Shown: piece after piece, positions 20,701-30,779 of the stretch | Numbering within the stretch: the first letter of the stretch is position 1 | How the letters are laid out: every line of letters begins with the position of its first letter | Assembly (NCBI GenBank): GCA_023213395.1 | Contig: CM041465.1 | Span: forward strand, 85,381,741-85,445,740 | Reading direction: 5' to 3' | Origin: Cycas panzhihuaensis | Lineage: Eukaryota > Cycadophyta | DNA length: 64,000 bases | The notes under the pieces: model-generated | Databases searched by the model: none | Told to the model about the DNA's origin: nothing | Seen by the model: only the letters and a program-made list of their open reading frames with translations | Program-made: the position numbers and the translations under genes

Positions 20701-22180
20701 TTAGAATGTTCCTTTGCTTCAGTGAATGATTATATTTCTACCTAACTAAATAAGGCTTTTGGCTTTTGGCTTCTTATTCTTTGAGGAAGGATTTCACTTT
20801 TTCCTTCCTCTATAGTTTTGAGGTACTATTTGAGAACCCTCTTTTATTTTATGCCTTCTTTAGTCCTTGATACGTCTAGAGAGACTTCTTCTTCTTGAGG
20901 AGTAGAGTCTAAAATAGACTCTTCAAATATTTCTTCTATAGTTATATCTGATTCTTCTTTTGAAGGAGTATCAGGAATGACTATCTAAGGTGTTTTCTCT
21001 ATCATTGGAATTTGGCTTATTCTTTCTTACTTGTCTTCTTCATTAGAAAGAACATCCTTACTTACATACACTTTATTTATTTTGGGATCTATGAACTTGT
21101 AGGCTTTAGAGTTTTTGTTGTATCCTACCATAATACATTCCAGGCTTTTTGACTCTAGCTTTATCCTTTTTCTATTTGGTATATGGACAAAGGCTTAGCT
21201 ATCAAATATCTTGAGGTGACTTATATCTGGTTTCCTTCCTATCTAGTCTTCCTCTAGAGTAAGATGGTCTACTACTTTAGTTGGGCTCCTATTCAGTAGG
21301 TAGTAGGCTATGCTAACTACTTCAGCCCAATATATTTTTGGAATGTTTTTGCCAATCAAAATGCTACGTGTCATTTCCATAATAACTTAATTTTTTCTTT
21401 CTGCTACCCTATTTGATTGGAGTGTGTATGAAGTTGTGAACTACCTCCATATCCCTTTGACTTTGCAGTATTCTAAAAACACTTTAGAAATGTATTTGCC
21501 TCCTCTATCAGATCTCAAATATTTTATTTTAGAATTAACCTCCAATTCAACTTCGACTTTGAACTCTTTGAACACATCAAAGACTTCTAATTTAGTATGC
21601 AAGAAATAGGTCCAAATTTTTCTAGTTAGGTCATCTATGAAGGTGAGGAAGTATCTACATCTATTGATGGAGTGTGGGATCAATGGGCCACATAAATCAA
21701 TATGAATTAATTCTAATTTCCTTTGTGCTGGCCATTTACTTTCATGGAATGGCAACCTATGTTGTTTTCCATATTGACAGCTTTTACATACAAAGTTACT
21801 TGATGAGATTAGAAGCAGGCAAACTACTCAACCATTTCTCTCCATGTTTTTTAATTTTTCCATAGGGAGATGACCATACTTCAAATGCTACATCTTATTA
21901 TTATGACTTACTACAGTACAAGATTTTACATTAGATATAATTGGGTGTGATAGCAACCTATACAGGTCATTACTTTCAACCCTTTTGATAATTACATGGC
22001 CATTATTTTTCATGTATAAAATATAATAAAATCCTTTCTCATCAAATATAGTACTCAACCTCTTTTTCTTGAGTTAGGAAATAGATAGAAGGTTCATTTT
22101 TAAACTACGTACAAAAAGTGCATTTCCAATTTTCTTGACCTTATCTTTTATTTAAATGGTAATGGTTCCAACTCCTTTGA
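20701..22180 (-). pseudogene. Copia-2 integrase
   Basis: Segment 21755-21441 reads ELIHIDLCGPLIPHSI (first catalytic Asp), RYFLTFIDDLTRKIWTYFL and YLRSDRGGKYIS (second catalytic Asp, SDRGG for TDNGG). The third acidic residue and the C-terminal part lie below 21440 among many stops. The zinc-binding N-terminal part lies above 21755 (KQLCY and similar remnants). Confidence 0.82.
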
Positions 22181-22864
22181 TTTTAAGGGAGTATTTGTCT
22201 TCTAATTCTATGGATTTGTTAGAAGTATATGGTCACATACTTTTAAACCATTTTTCACAACTAGTCATATGGAAAGAGGCTCTTGAGTCGATCTACCATA
22301 CATCTTCATCCTAGAGGCTTATTGCTAGGGCAATGATGAACGATGTTTCCTCTTCTTCATCATCATCATCACCAAATAGTTCCTTGTTGTAGTTACCCAT
22401 GGGCTGCTTACCTCTCTGGATATATACTCTCTTGCATTTCTATGGAAAATGTCCTAACCGGCCACAATAATAACATAGATCAAATGCTTTATAAGAACTA
22501 GAAAAATAACCAGTCTTATCGTAACTATAGCAAATCCTTGTAGTAATACTATGACCTCCCCCTCTTGCATCTTTCTAATGGCCTCATGATGAAGCATGAC
22601 CTTCAAAAGTTCTTCCTCTTCTTCTACTATGTCCTTTGAAACCTAGGTTCAATCTTGAGGCAAAGGCATGTTCTAGCTCACCTGCATCCTCATATCTCTT
22701 ATTTCTCTACTCTTATCTTAGCAACAATCCTATTAGAGTGTCCATTGTCATTATTGATATTTGATTAGTATTAGTGATGGTGTTTATCATTACATCAAAA
22801 GATTTAGGTATTTTACTAACCACAAGTTCCACTAATTCTTAATCAGTGAGAGGATCACATGTAT
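22181..22864 (-). pseudogene. Copia-2 protease and gag C-terminal part
   Basis: A CCHC knuckle (CYYCGRLGHFP…KCK) lies near 22480-22430 and the protease active site region reads IDSRASFHMTSCEKWF, with D-S-R-A codons at 22289-22278 (a Gly-to-Arg change that should kill the enzyme). The gag text LTDQELVELVVSKIPKSFDV lies at about 22845-22785. The open frame stops at 22864, where Tat-3 begins. Confidence 0.8.
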
Positions 22865-23897
22865 TAGAGAGTGGAAGCACACCTCTGGGGGTTACCAGAT
22901 GCAAAGAGATCTAAGCCTGTGTAATCAGCTATCATGGGGATAAAGGATCTTTGGAAGTAAAAGGGGGGATTACCCACAAAATGCACCCATGCATCAGAAC
23001 ATAGGTTCAAGGACCCGTAAATGGCGCACAAACCTTCGCTTATGGTGGGTGCCTTCTCAGATTCAAGACAAGCAGAGAGGGCTTTCTTGGTTTGCTGAGT
23101 AGCCTTAAAGGGACCCTCCTATCCTGGATGGCTAAGGAAGGAGGATTGAGATGAGGGACACTTTTCCCAAGAAGAGGGAAAGGGAAGAGGTAGATCCTAA
23201 TGGAAAAAGGGGTACCTATGAATAAGAAATGAGTAACTGCTAATAAAAGTATAAGGAGGAAGTTGGTTAGAAAAGGACCAACTTCTAAATAGAGATAAGA
23301 CAAAGTGATGCCTTACCAAAGGAGAGGAGAAGGACCTTAAGGAGGATGCCCCTAAGGTGTCAACACTCGAAATGGATGGCTAAGTGTGCAAATGTTATGC
23401 AATGCGTCTTTTATTTTTTTATTTTATAATGAGACAAAATGGTGTTATGAGTTGTTGTTGTTTCTGATTTACATTTAAATTTAAAGAGAAAGGAAAGGAC
23501 AACAACACTCTCTCTATCTCTTGATTCTAACCTCTCTCTCTTTGCTTTTACCAATGTCAAAGGAACTAAGCAAGCAAGAATCGTATGCAAAGAATACGAG
23601 AACTAGTGAAAGTTAACTTAGTATAACATAGGAAAGAGAAAAGGTTGTGGTAGAGGAACTCACAACCTTTTGTACCCTTACCCCAATGGATATAATAGTC
23701 ATGTAAGAAGGGGGGAATAGAAATGTAATAATGGTAGGGAATTTCCTCACTAATGGGATTAATACCTACACATGTGAATCAACTACCCCTTCGCCTATAT
23801 GAACAAGCCAATCAATCCACAAGTAATAAAACATAAATAACTTTTCCTTTTTCTTTTCCTTCCTTAGGGGTAAGGAGGAAGGAAGCGAGCAAGAAGA

Positions 23898-24125
23898 TGT
23901 TAAAATATTAATATACATTTGTTTATCCCATATGTAAGTGGGCCCCACTCTCACCATCATGACTTATATTATAAAGACACAATATTGTATAGCATATTAT
24001 ATCTTATTGTAATGATGTTTTGTTAATATAATGGAGGTACCTTAAGGGTACCGTTCGATCCTGGAGGTGCATTTATTCTGTTTATTCTATTTGCCAACAT
24101 TTTATTGCAGGTTTGATTTTTAACA
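23898..24125 (+). repeat. 5' LTR of the gag-only element (228 bp)
   Basis: TGTTAAAATATT…TTTTTAACA. It contains TATTATAAA at 23967-23975 as a likely TATA box and a GGTACCTTAAGGGTACC near-palindrome. The sequence after it, AGTATCAAAGTGCC, resembles the initiator-Met tRNA primer site. Confidence 0.85.
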
Positions 24126-25641
24126 CAGTATCAAAGTGCCTAAGTTAAGAGAGGTGTTTTTGTTCAGTATTGGAGTGGTGATTTGGGAGGTGCCATCAAG
24201 GGTGGAAAGCATATTTAAGAGTATAAACGTTGAAATTTCTGAAAAGTGATGGCGAAATTGAGACAAAATAGCTTATTTTATAAATTTTTAGTGGTTGTAA
24301 TATAGATTTTGGGGTGAAAGTGTAAAAATTGTAGAAGAATTAATTTTAGCATATTTTTTTCTGTCATTGTATTTTTGGGACAAATCTGCAGCCATAACTT
24401 CAAAGAGCCATAACTTGAGCTATAGGTATCCAAATGACCTCAAATATTTTTAGATTCTATGTATTTTTTAATTTACTTTCTAATGGAAGTAGTTTAAGAT
24501 TCATCAAAGTTTAGAGTAAAATGTTATTAGTAGTTTATCAGAAGGTACTATTACAATCCCTAAAATCCCTAATTATGAAATTCTTAAAAGGGGCATAACT
24601 TTTGATCTAGATATTATAATTCAATTTCATCTAAATTATTGGAATCATATTTTAGAGGCCATCATTTTCATCTATATTTTATGTATTTTTTAGTTATATT
24701 TTTTTAGAAATAACATTTTAGGAATTTAAGGGTTTCATATTGATATGGTGACGTGAATGAGGCAATGGTAATGAGGTGATGTAAGTGTTTTACACTCTTA
24801 ATTGGCGACAAAGTAGTGATATTTGGCATTAGTATAGTGCTATCTTACATGTGATTTACATAAGTTGGGTAATGTTGCAATATGAGGTGACTGTTTGAGG
24901 CTCTTTTGCATATGTTGTACACATAAGAGTACCTTTTACAATGTGAGATGACTTTAAATCATGTTGGTGCAAGTGTATTTAGAATTCTATTAGTGATTTG
25001 TGGTGCATGATGATGATTGTTTAATGATAGTTTAAGTGCCCTTTTATATGTATTTGTATGAGAGAGTTATTGTGACATAATGTGGTGATTAAATGATAAT
25101 GCATATGACATATGGCAATTAAGTGCTCTGTGGAATGTGATTTTCATAAAGGGACTTTATGGGTATGATAAAGCTAATTTGAGGGTAAGAAAGAAAGTGA
25201 TATGAGGCAATGAGATGTTTGTTACATGTGAGGTTACATGACAAGATTAGATGTTTGTTGGGCATGTTTAAGGATGAGATTAGGCATGTTTGATGATGTG
25301 TTCTAATTGATTGAATGGGCAAAGAAGGATAAGTTTTTTGTTGGAGTTACCTAGGTTGCAACTGTAGTGGCATGAATTAAGTGAAGTGTGATGTGTCTTG
25401 GCAATTTAATGGTGATGTGAGGTATGCATGATTTTTGTGAGATGTATGTGATATAAGTCTTGATCCTATGGTGAAGTAAGTATTTCAAATATTCTTTGTA
25501 TATGACTATTTGGCATATGTGAGATGCATAAGGCAATGATGTGATAATGAAGTCAATAATATGAGGGACATGAGACATGAGAATGTTTGTTGAGATTGAT
25601 GGGTGAATTTGTTGATTGAAAAAGGGATGTGGTGTTAGAAA
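24126..25641. other. Leader of the gag-only element, no gene
   Basis: An AT-rich 1.5-kb stretch between the primer site and the gag ATG. Minus-strand frames at 25119-25322 and 25351-25578 have no family likeness and run antisense to the leader. I see nothing coding here. Confidence 0.6.
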
Positions 25642-26742
25642 ATGGCATTTACAATCATGGAGGATAATGATGTAGTTATGTATGTTCCTAAAACAAATGA
25701 ATACTACCTAAGGGATTCGTTTCTTCCAGTACCTAAGTGTAATGGTGAAAACTACTTCTTTTGGACAATTAAAATGAGATGTCTATTTATAGCTAGAGGT
25801 TTATAGAAGATTGTTACTGATGAATATGATATCTCTAAGGATGAAGAAGAAAAGGAAATGCTTGAGAAGAAAGATAGAAATATATTTATTATGATTCGTA
25901 TTGCATTCAACAAGGATAATCTTCCTTCTAAATACCATTTTGCCATTCCTATGATTCTACATGCAAGTAATACTCAAGAAGCTTGAGATTTTCTAAGGGA
26001 AGTGTTTAAATAATCTCTTGAAGAGACACAACAAATGATTAAAAAGGCAATTAAGGTCAGTTATGGTTATGATACAGGTACAATGAATGAAGAAAATATC
26101 ATCAACACGGATGAAATGACATGTCAAGATGAAGAATGTATGAGTACTAATGAAATTTCTACTGAATGTAAAGAAATGATAGTTGAATATATTAATGAGA
26201 CCACAACTATTGATGAAGACATTGAAAGTGATGAGTTGATAAAGGTTTATATAGATGACACCATGATTTCAAGGGGAATTGAATATGAATCTAATGGTCC
26301 TATAAAGGATGAGTCTTATATTGATGATATTCCTACTTTAAGTATTGATTCAAGTTTGAATGATGTTCCTTCTTTGAGCAATGATTCAAGTTCAAAGAGT
26401 ATGCAATTTGATCAAGATTCCACTCCAAAGGTTATAGAAATCATTATTGCACATAGTGATCAGGAACTTATACAGGATAATGATGACAAGCAAGCTATGT
26501 TTGAAGATGGTTACTTACAAGATCTTCATCAAAATTAGACTAGACTAGTCACAATGAAGAATTATGATTTGCACTTGCCAGATCTGCTACATCAACATCA
26601 TCACTATAGAATTGAAGATGAAAATCAATATGAAGATATCATTCTACATCAAAGGCATTACTACAAGATTGAAAACAAGGATCGAGTTGAAGACATCATA
26701 CTTAAGACATTTCTAAGGACAAAGCATTGCAAATACAAATGA
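25642..26742 (+). pseudogene. Gag-like ORF with acidic tail (366 codons, four stops)
   Basis: One reading frame runs from ATG 25642 to TGA 26740-26742, with stops at 25804, 25984, 26011 and 26536. The N-terminal part (LPVPKCNGENYFFWTIKMRC) matches the copia gag start. From about residue 130 the protein changes to a very acidic Asp/Glu/Ser/Thr-rich region holding near-repeats (DDIPTLSIDSS and NDVPSLSNDSS). The end has two copies of a His/Tyr-rich unit (YRIEDENQYEDIIL and YKIENKDRVEDIIL). I know no family with this tail. The frame ends about 13 bp before the purine tract, so the gag-like gene uses the whole 3' half. Confidence 0.7.
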
Positions 26743-26754
26743 CCCAAATATGCA

Positions 26755-26765
26755 TTAAGGGGGAG
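26755..26765 (+). other. Polypurine tract of the gag-only element
   Basis: TTAAGGGGGAG-type tract directly before the 3' LTR at 26766. Confidence 0.8.
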
Positions 26766-26993
26766 TGTTGGAATATTAATGCATATTTATTTATCCCACA
26801 TGCAAGTGGGTCCCACTCTCACTATCATGACTTATATTATAAATACACAATATTATGTATCATATTGTATCTTATTATAATGATGTTTTGTTAATATAAT
26901 GGAGGTACCTTAAGGGTACCATTCGATCTTGGAGGTGCATTTGTTCTGTTTGTTCTATTTGCCAATATCTTATTGCAGGTTTGATTTCCAATA
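26766..26993 (+). repeat. 3' LTR of the gag-only element (228 bp)
   Basis: TGTTGGAATATT…TTTCCAATA; the same length as the 5' LTR. TATTATAAA is kept at 26835-26843. The target duplication GAAGA follows. Confidence 0.88.
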
Positions 26994-28571
26994 GAAGATA
27001 GGGAAAGAAAGAGCACGCCTAGAACTGGGATAGTTAGTGTAGAGGCCTTTTTCTCTTTTCTCATAATCTACTCTCATCTACTTAATATTCCTTATTATGG
27101 TCAATGTTGTAGGAGGAATATCGGTGGGGGTTCCTTACCTTCCCCAAAGACAAAATACGAAAAGAACTAAAAGGAAAAGAGTTTCTCATAAAGAAAGTTT
27201 AAAATAATGTAATGATAATGAAAGAGATGTATGTACCTTTTGCAAAGACTTTTGCTTGCTCCAAAAAGGTGAAACCTACAAAACAAGTTGTTTACCCTTT
27301 CCCAAGGGTGCTAAACATGCATGGTAGCAAATATGTATATATGCTTACCAAAAGAGAAGAAAGTGATCTTATACAAATATGTTTTAAATAAGCACCATAT
27401 GCAATGTTAACTTTACTTAGAATGCATGTAAAATACTCCAGTGATTATGGAAAAAGTGGGGTAAAGGGAGGAAAGAATTGTAGCCTTGGAATGGCTAACC
27501 CTCTAAGTGAGATACCTCCATGTATCCAAGCACTCAACTAGTGGATCAAGAAAGCAGCCAAGGTTTTCAAACAATAGAAAAAGCAACAAATTTTGTGTAT
27601 GAATAATGTTGCAAAAGATGTAAAAGTTGTAAAAGTTGCAATGTGCAACTTTTACAAGATTTACAAAAGTAAAGCTAAGACTATGTAAACCACAAGAGGC
27701 TGCTACAAAAATTAGATTTCATGAAGGCATGAAGGCCGGTTGTAGGCATGGCAAGCTATTAGCAATGTTGTAACCACTAGGGTTCCCTACCTCAAGGGTT
27801 TCTGGGTGTACAAGAGAGGTATAGGGAGAGAAAAAGAGTAAAGAGTAAGTGGATACCCTAGAGGAGATGGCAAAGAGGGTCGAAACCCTAGCCTAGAACT
27901 CCTTTCTCTCTTTGTTGCACTTTTTTCTCTCAACCTTCTTGATTGGGACCTAGGAAAAAACTCAAGGTGCAAGGGAGTAAGCCAAGGAAAAGGAAGGATT
28001 TGCCTTCTAGAATTGAGATGTGTGAAATGGTTCCACAAAGCAAACTGAACAAACAAGAAAGAAACCTCTTTTGCTAAATGAAAGGGATAATAGGTAGGTC
28101 TAAAAATACTTGCTAAAATTAGTTTAAGATAGTTTTACCTTGTGTGGTGGCTAGGGGAAGGGTTTTCCTTGAAGAATAGGTGAGAAACCCTACAATGGTA
28201 TAAGAAGAGAGTATAACCTACAAATAAACCTGATGCTAACAGTTTGATAGAGTGCTTGAAAAGAGGATTTATCCAAAACCCGCTACTACAGACCTGTAAC
28301 TCAGGGTCTTACCCTAAGGAAAGAGGAGGTAGGAGTGGAGAATAGGTAACATCCAGAGAGAGCTTTCTTCTTCAAAAATTTTCTAAGAGAGGAGAGGAAA
28401 GAAGAGGAAGAATGAGCCAAAATTTGGGTTTTAAAACCTAAACCTAACCTAACGAGCAATTAGGGCTCACCTTGGGTAGGAGATAGTCTAGTGCCACATG
28501 TTAATTTTACATTTAATGCGAGATTGGTTGTGGCTAAGTAAAAACATAAGGGTGAATAATCACACCATGGC

Positions 28572-28595
28572 AAACTTTGTGGTACCACAAAGTTT
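28572..28595. repeat. 24-bp palindrome, GGTACC centre, in Tat-3 3' LTR
   Basis: A perfect palindrome around GGTACC (28581-28586), with arms AAACTTTGT and ACAAAGTTT. The 5' LTR has a decayed copy at 43721-43744. It is the LTR counterpart of the palindrome in PMD intron 1. Confidence 0.85.
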
Positions 28596-29226
28596 ATTAC
28601 AGTGCAATTGTTCACCTTTATTTTTTTGCATGGCCATAAGCAATCTTGTATTAAATGCAAAATTGACATGTGGTGCTACTATAAAATTTATAGTGATGTA
28701 CTCAAAATAAGGTAAAAACAAAGAGGGGAGCCCAGAAGGCTCCCCAAAAGGGGGGTCCTAGACTCTGAAAGTGTAAAATAATGTATTATTGAGGTGTCTA
28801 GGGGTTTTAAGAGCTAGTGGGACCATGATAAGCAAGGAAAGGGTGGCATCTAGGCCCTAATAAGGAACAAGTAGTAGACGAGGATGATGATCAGGCCTAA
28901 ACGGGTCATTAGGGATCATATCACACCAAAACAATGGTAAAGAATAGGTTGTGGGAGATAATAGTGCTTGAAGATGGTGTGGAGGCATGGTGGACGATCA
29001 TGAAGTACCATGGGATGCTTATCCTGAGTCATCATAGGCTAGAGTATTAAGTGCAAACATGAATAGGCAAGCAAGCTAGGCATAATGATCATACAATCAA
29101 TCAACATGCAACATGTATCAATCAACATTCCAATAGCATCCTGATGCCAATGAAAGTGAGGATGGAAATATACCTGCACTTACCTGAGATGAGTCATCCA
29201 TATCTATTCCCAGTGGTTAGGAAGCA

Positions 29227-29240
29227 CTATCCCCTTAACA
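29227..29240 (-). other. Tat-3 polypurine tract
   Basis: The minus strand reads TGTTAAGGGGATAG directly before the 3' LTR, the same site and type as in Tat-1. Confidence 0.8.
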
Positions 29241-29895
29241 ATAGAGCCTCACTACTCAGAAGTATGATGCGATGGATAGTGTTATTAATACAAAGGTTAG
29301 TATCATACATCAAAGTATAATGGGATCATCATTTAAGGGAGTGACAAGTATCATGGTGGAATGCGTGGATAAGGAGAAAAGAGGGGTTGCATAGGGGCTT
29401 CCTATGCATCACCCTAGAATCTGATGAAAGATAGGGTGGATGAGGGGGATGCCCCTATCGCACCAATACAAGATGAATGATGCTAATAATCATGAGCACG
29501 ATCAACAAGAAAACATAAACAAGAAATATTTACATATGCAGATCGACATATAACAGCCTTGTACCATGGGTGGTATGAAGGACAAGGTGAAGAAACAAAC
29601 CTGGTGATGACCATAGTTTAAGCTCATTAGCAGTTGGGTTTAGAGGTATAAAGGAATCATAAAAATGAAGGATGGGATGACCCTGAAACCTGGGTGATTA
29701 GGCAACCCAATAGGCTTCTTAGGAAGGATCGTAAAGAAGAGAGAGATGATGCCTGAGGATACGATGGATAAGGCCATCTACCTTGGTGTTTAAGTCTCGA
29801 GGGATGTGCTAAATATCCATAGAAGAGAAACATGATAGGAGAGATCTGGTGGTCAAAGCGAGGGTTCTCAAACATGGGCAACGTACATGGTAAAC
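29241..29895. other. Tat-3 spacer between polypurine tract and aRNH
   Basis: No gene is seen. The stretch matches Tat-4 47700-47770 in part and is equivalent to Tat-1 8167-8564. Confidence 0.5.
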
Positions 29896-30141
29896 CTAGG
29901 TAAGCTGCAACATGACGATATGAGAGTCGTAAAGGAGGATGATGGGACCATAGTAGAAACAGAGCACATCGATAAGGGCCTCAATAATAACTATATATTT
30001 AGCTTCATTATTTGTGGCCTTAGAAAGAAAGACTCTATAACACATATAGTCGTATCCAAAGAGGTCATAGAAGATCCATGCAGTAGTAAAAGGTCCTAGA
30101 TTACCACAACTTCCTCCATTGGTGAAGATGAGTAGTACCAT
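29896..30141 (-). pseudogene. Tat-3 aRNH-type RNase H fragment
   Basis: An 81-codon stretch with TNGGSCGN, NNEAKYIVIIEALIDVL and LLYDS, the same three blocks as the Tat-1 aRNH. The first catalytic Asp is Asn, as in Tat-1, and Glu of NNEAEY is kept as NNEAKY with loss of one Glu. The fourth block is lost downstream after a stop. It should be inactive. Confidence 0.78.
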
Positions 30142-30707
30142 GGTGAAGAATAAAGGTTTCTATCGAACAACAAGAGAAATAGTGACGATAAGGTTAAAAG
30201 TTAAAGAAAGGGATAAGAGGTAGTGATGGGCCTACAATCACCTAGAAAGCTATGAATATGGGTCATAAAGAATAGGAGAGTCCTAAGAAGAGGCTACTTG
30301 GGCTTGAGAAAATTGACCTGATGAAAAGGCAGGGAGATGACAGTGAAAAGGCCCCTTTGGGGCTCCCAAAGATCACTAAAAGGCCAAAATAGGTCTAAAA
30401 AGGAGGAGGCACTTCCTTTGGGAGTCTCAAAGGCTTGAATGGGGTAGAAAAAGTGGATCTAGAATGGAAAAACAAGTCAAAGGAGTATAAACATGGGTAT
30501 GTTTTGGAGCAGCATAAAAAATGAGATAGAAGGGGTCTGCAAGAGACTAAAAGGGTCATTATAAATGTGCCAAAAGAGCCTAAAATGGAGGCCATGGAGG
30601 GAAAATAGGGGATGGACCCTAAAGACAAAGATGATGAGGTTAAGAAAATGGTCTTGAAGGCTATTGCGATAAAGGAAAAGGAAAAAGTACACCTCGGGGC
30701 CCCCGCA
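30142..30707. other. Tat-3 spacer between aRNH and PMD promoter
   Basis: No gene is supported. A 149-codon minus-strand frame (30844-30395) crosses the promoter of the antisense gene and shows only weak likeness to frames in the matching part of Tat-1 and Tat-2. Confidence 0.45.
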
Positions 30708-30715
30708 TATATAAA
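30708..30715 (+). promoter_or_regulatory. TATA box of the Tat-3 antisense PMD gene
   Basis: TATATAAA stands after a GGGGCCCCCGC stretch that is also found in front of the Tat-1 box (GGGGCCCCCGCC). The ATG is lost in this copy. Confidence 0.65.
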
Positions 30716-30779
30716 GGAAGGAGGGTGAAAATGATTCATTTTCATAGGTCTTACAATCAATCTAGAGCCCTTCCTTCTA

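Larger units (their letters stand above)
23898..26993 (+). mobile_element. Gag-only copia-like element in the Tat-3 LTR
   Basis: A 3.1-kb element bounded by 228-bp LTRs (23898-24125 and 26766-26993) with target duplication GAAGA (23893-23897 and 26994-26998). The internal part has a tRNA primer site, a long non-coding leader, one gag-like frame with an acidic tail, and a polypurine tract. I see no protease, integrase, RT or RNase H, so it must have depended on another copia element. The LTRs differ at about 10% of sites by eye. It is the youngest insertion in this nest because it lies in Tat-3. Confidence 0.9.
22872..29226 (-). repeat. Tat-3 3' LTR, interrupted by gag-only element
   Basis: It matches the 5' LTR (41120-44281) in order over its whole length, apart from the insert 23898-26998. 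Net length is about 3.25 kb against 3.16 kb for the other LTR. It starts TGCTTCCTAACC (29226, minus; TG in place of TGTTTCC) and ends …CTTCCA at 22872. No reading frame in it is conserved in the other LTR as coding. Confidence 0.9.

Noticed and set aside
27787-28056. 89-codon ORF in the Tat-3 3' LTR
   Set aside because: It is not kept as an open frame in the other LTR (about 42950-43200) and has no family likeness.
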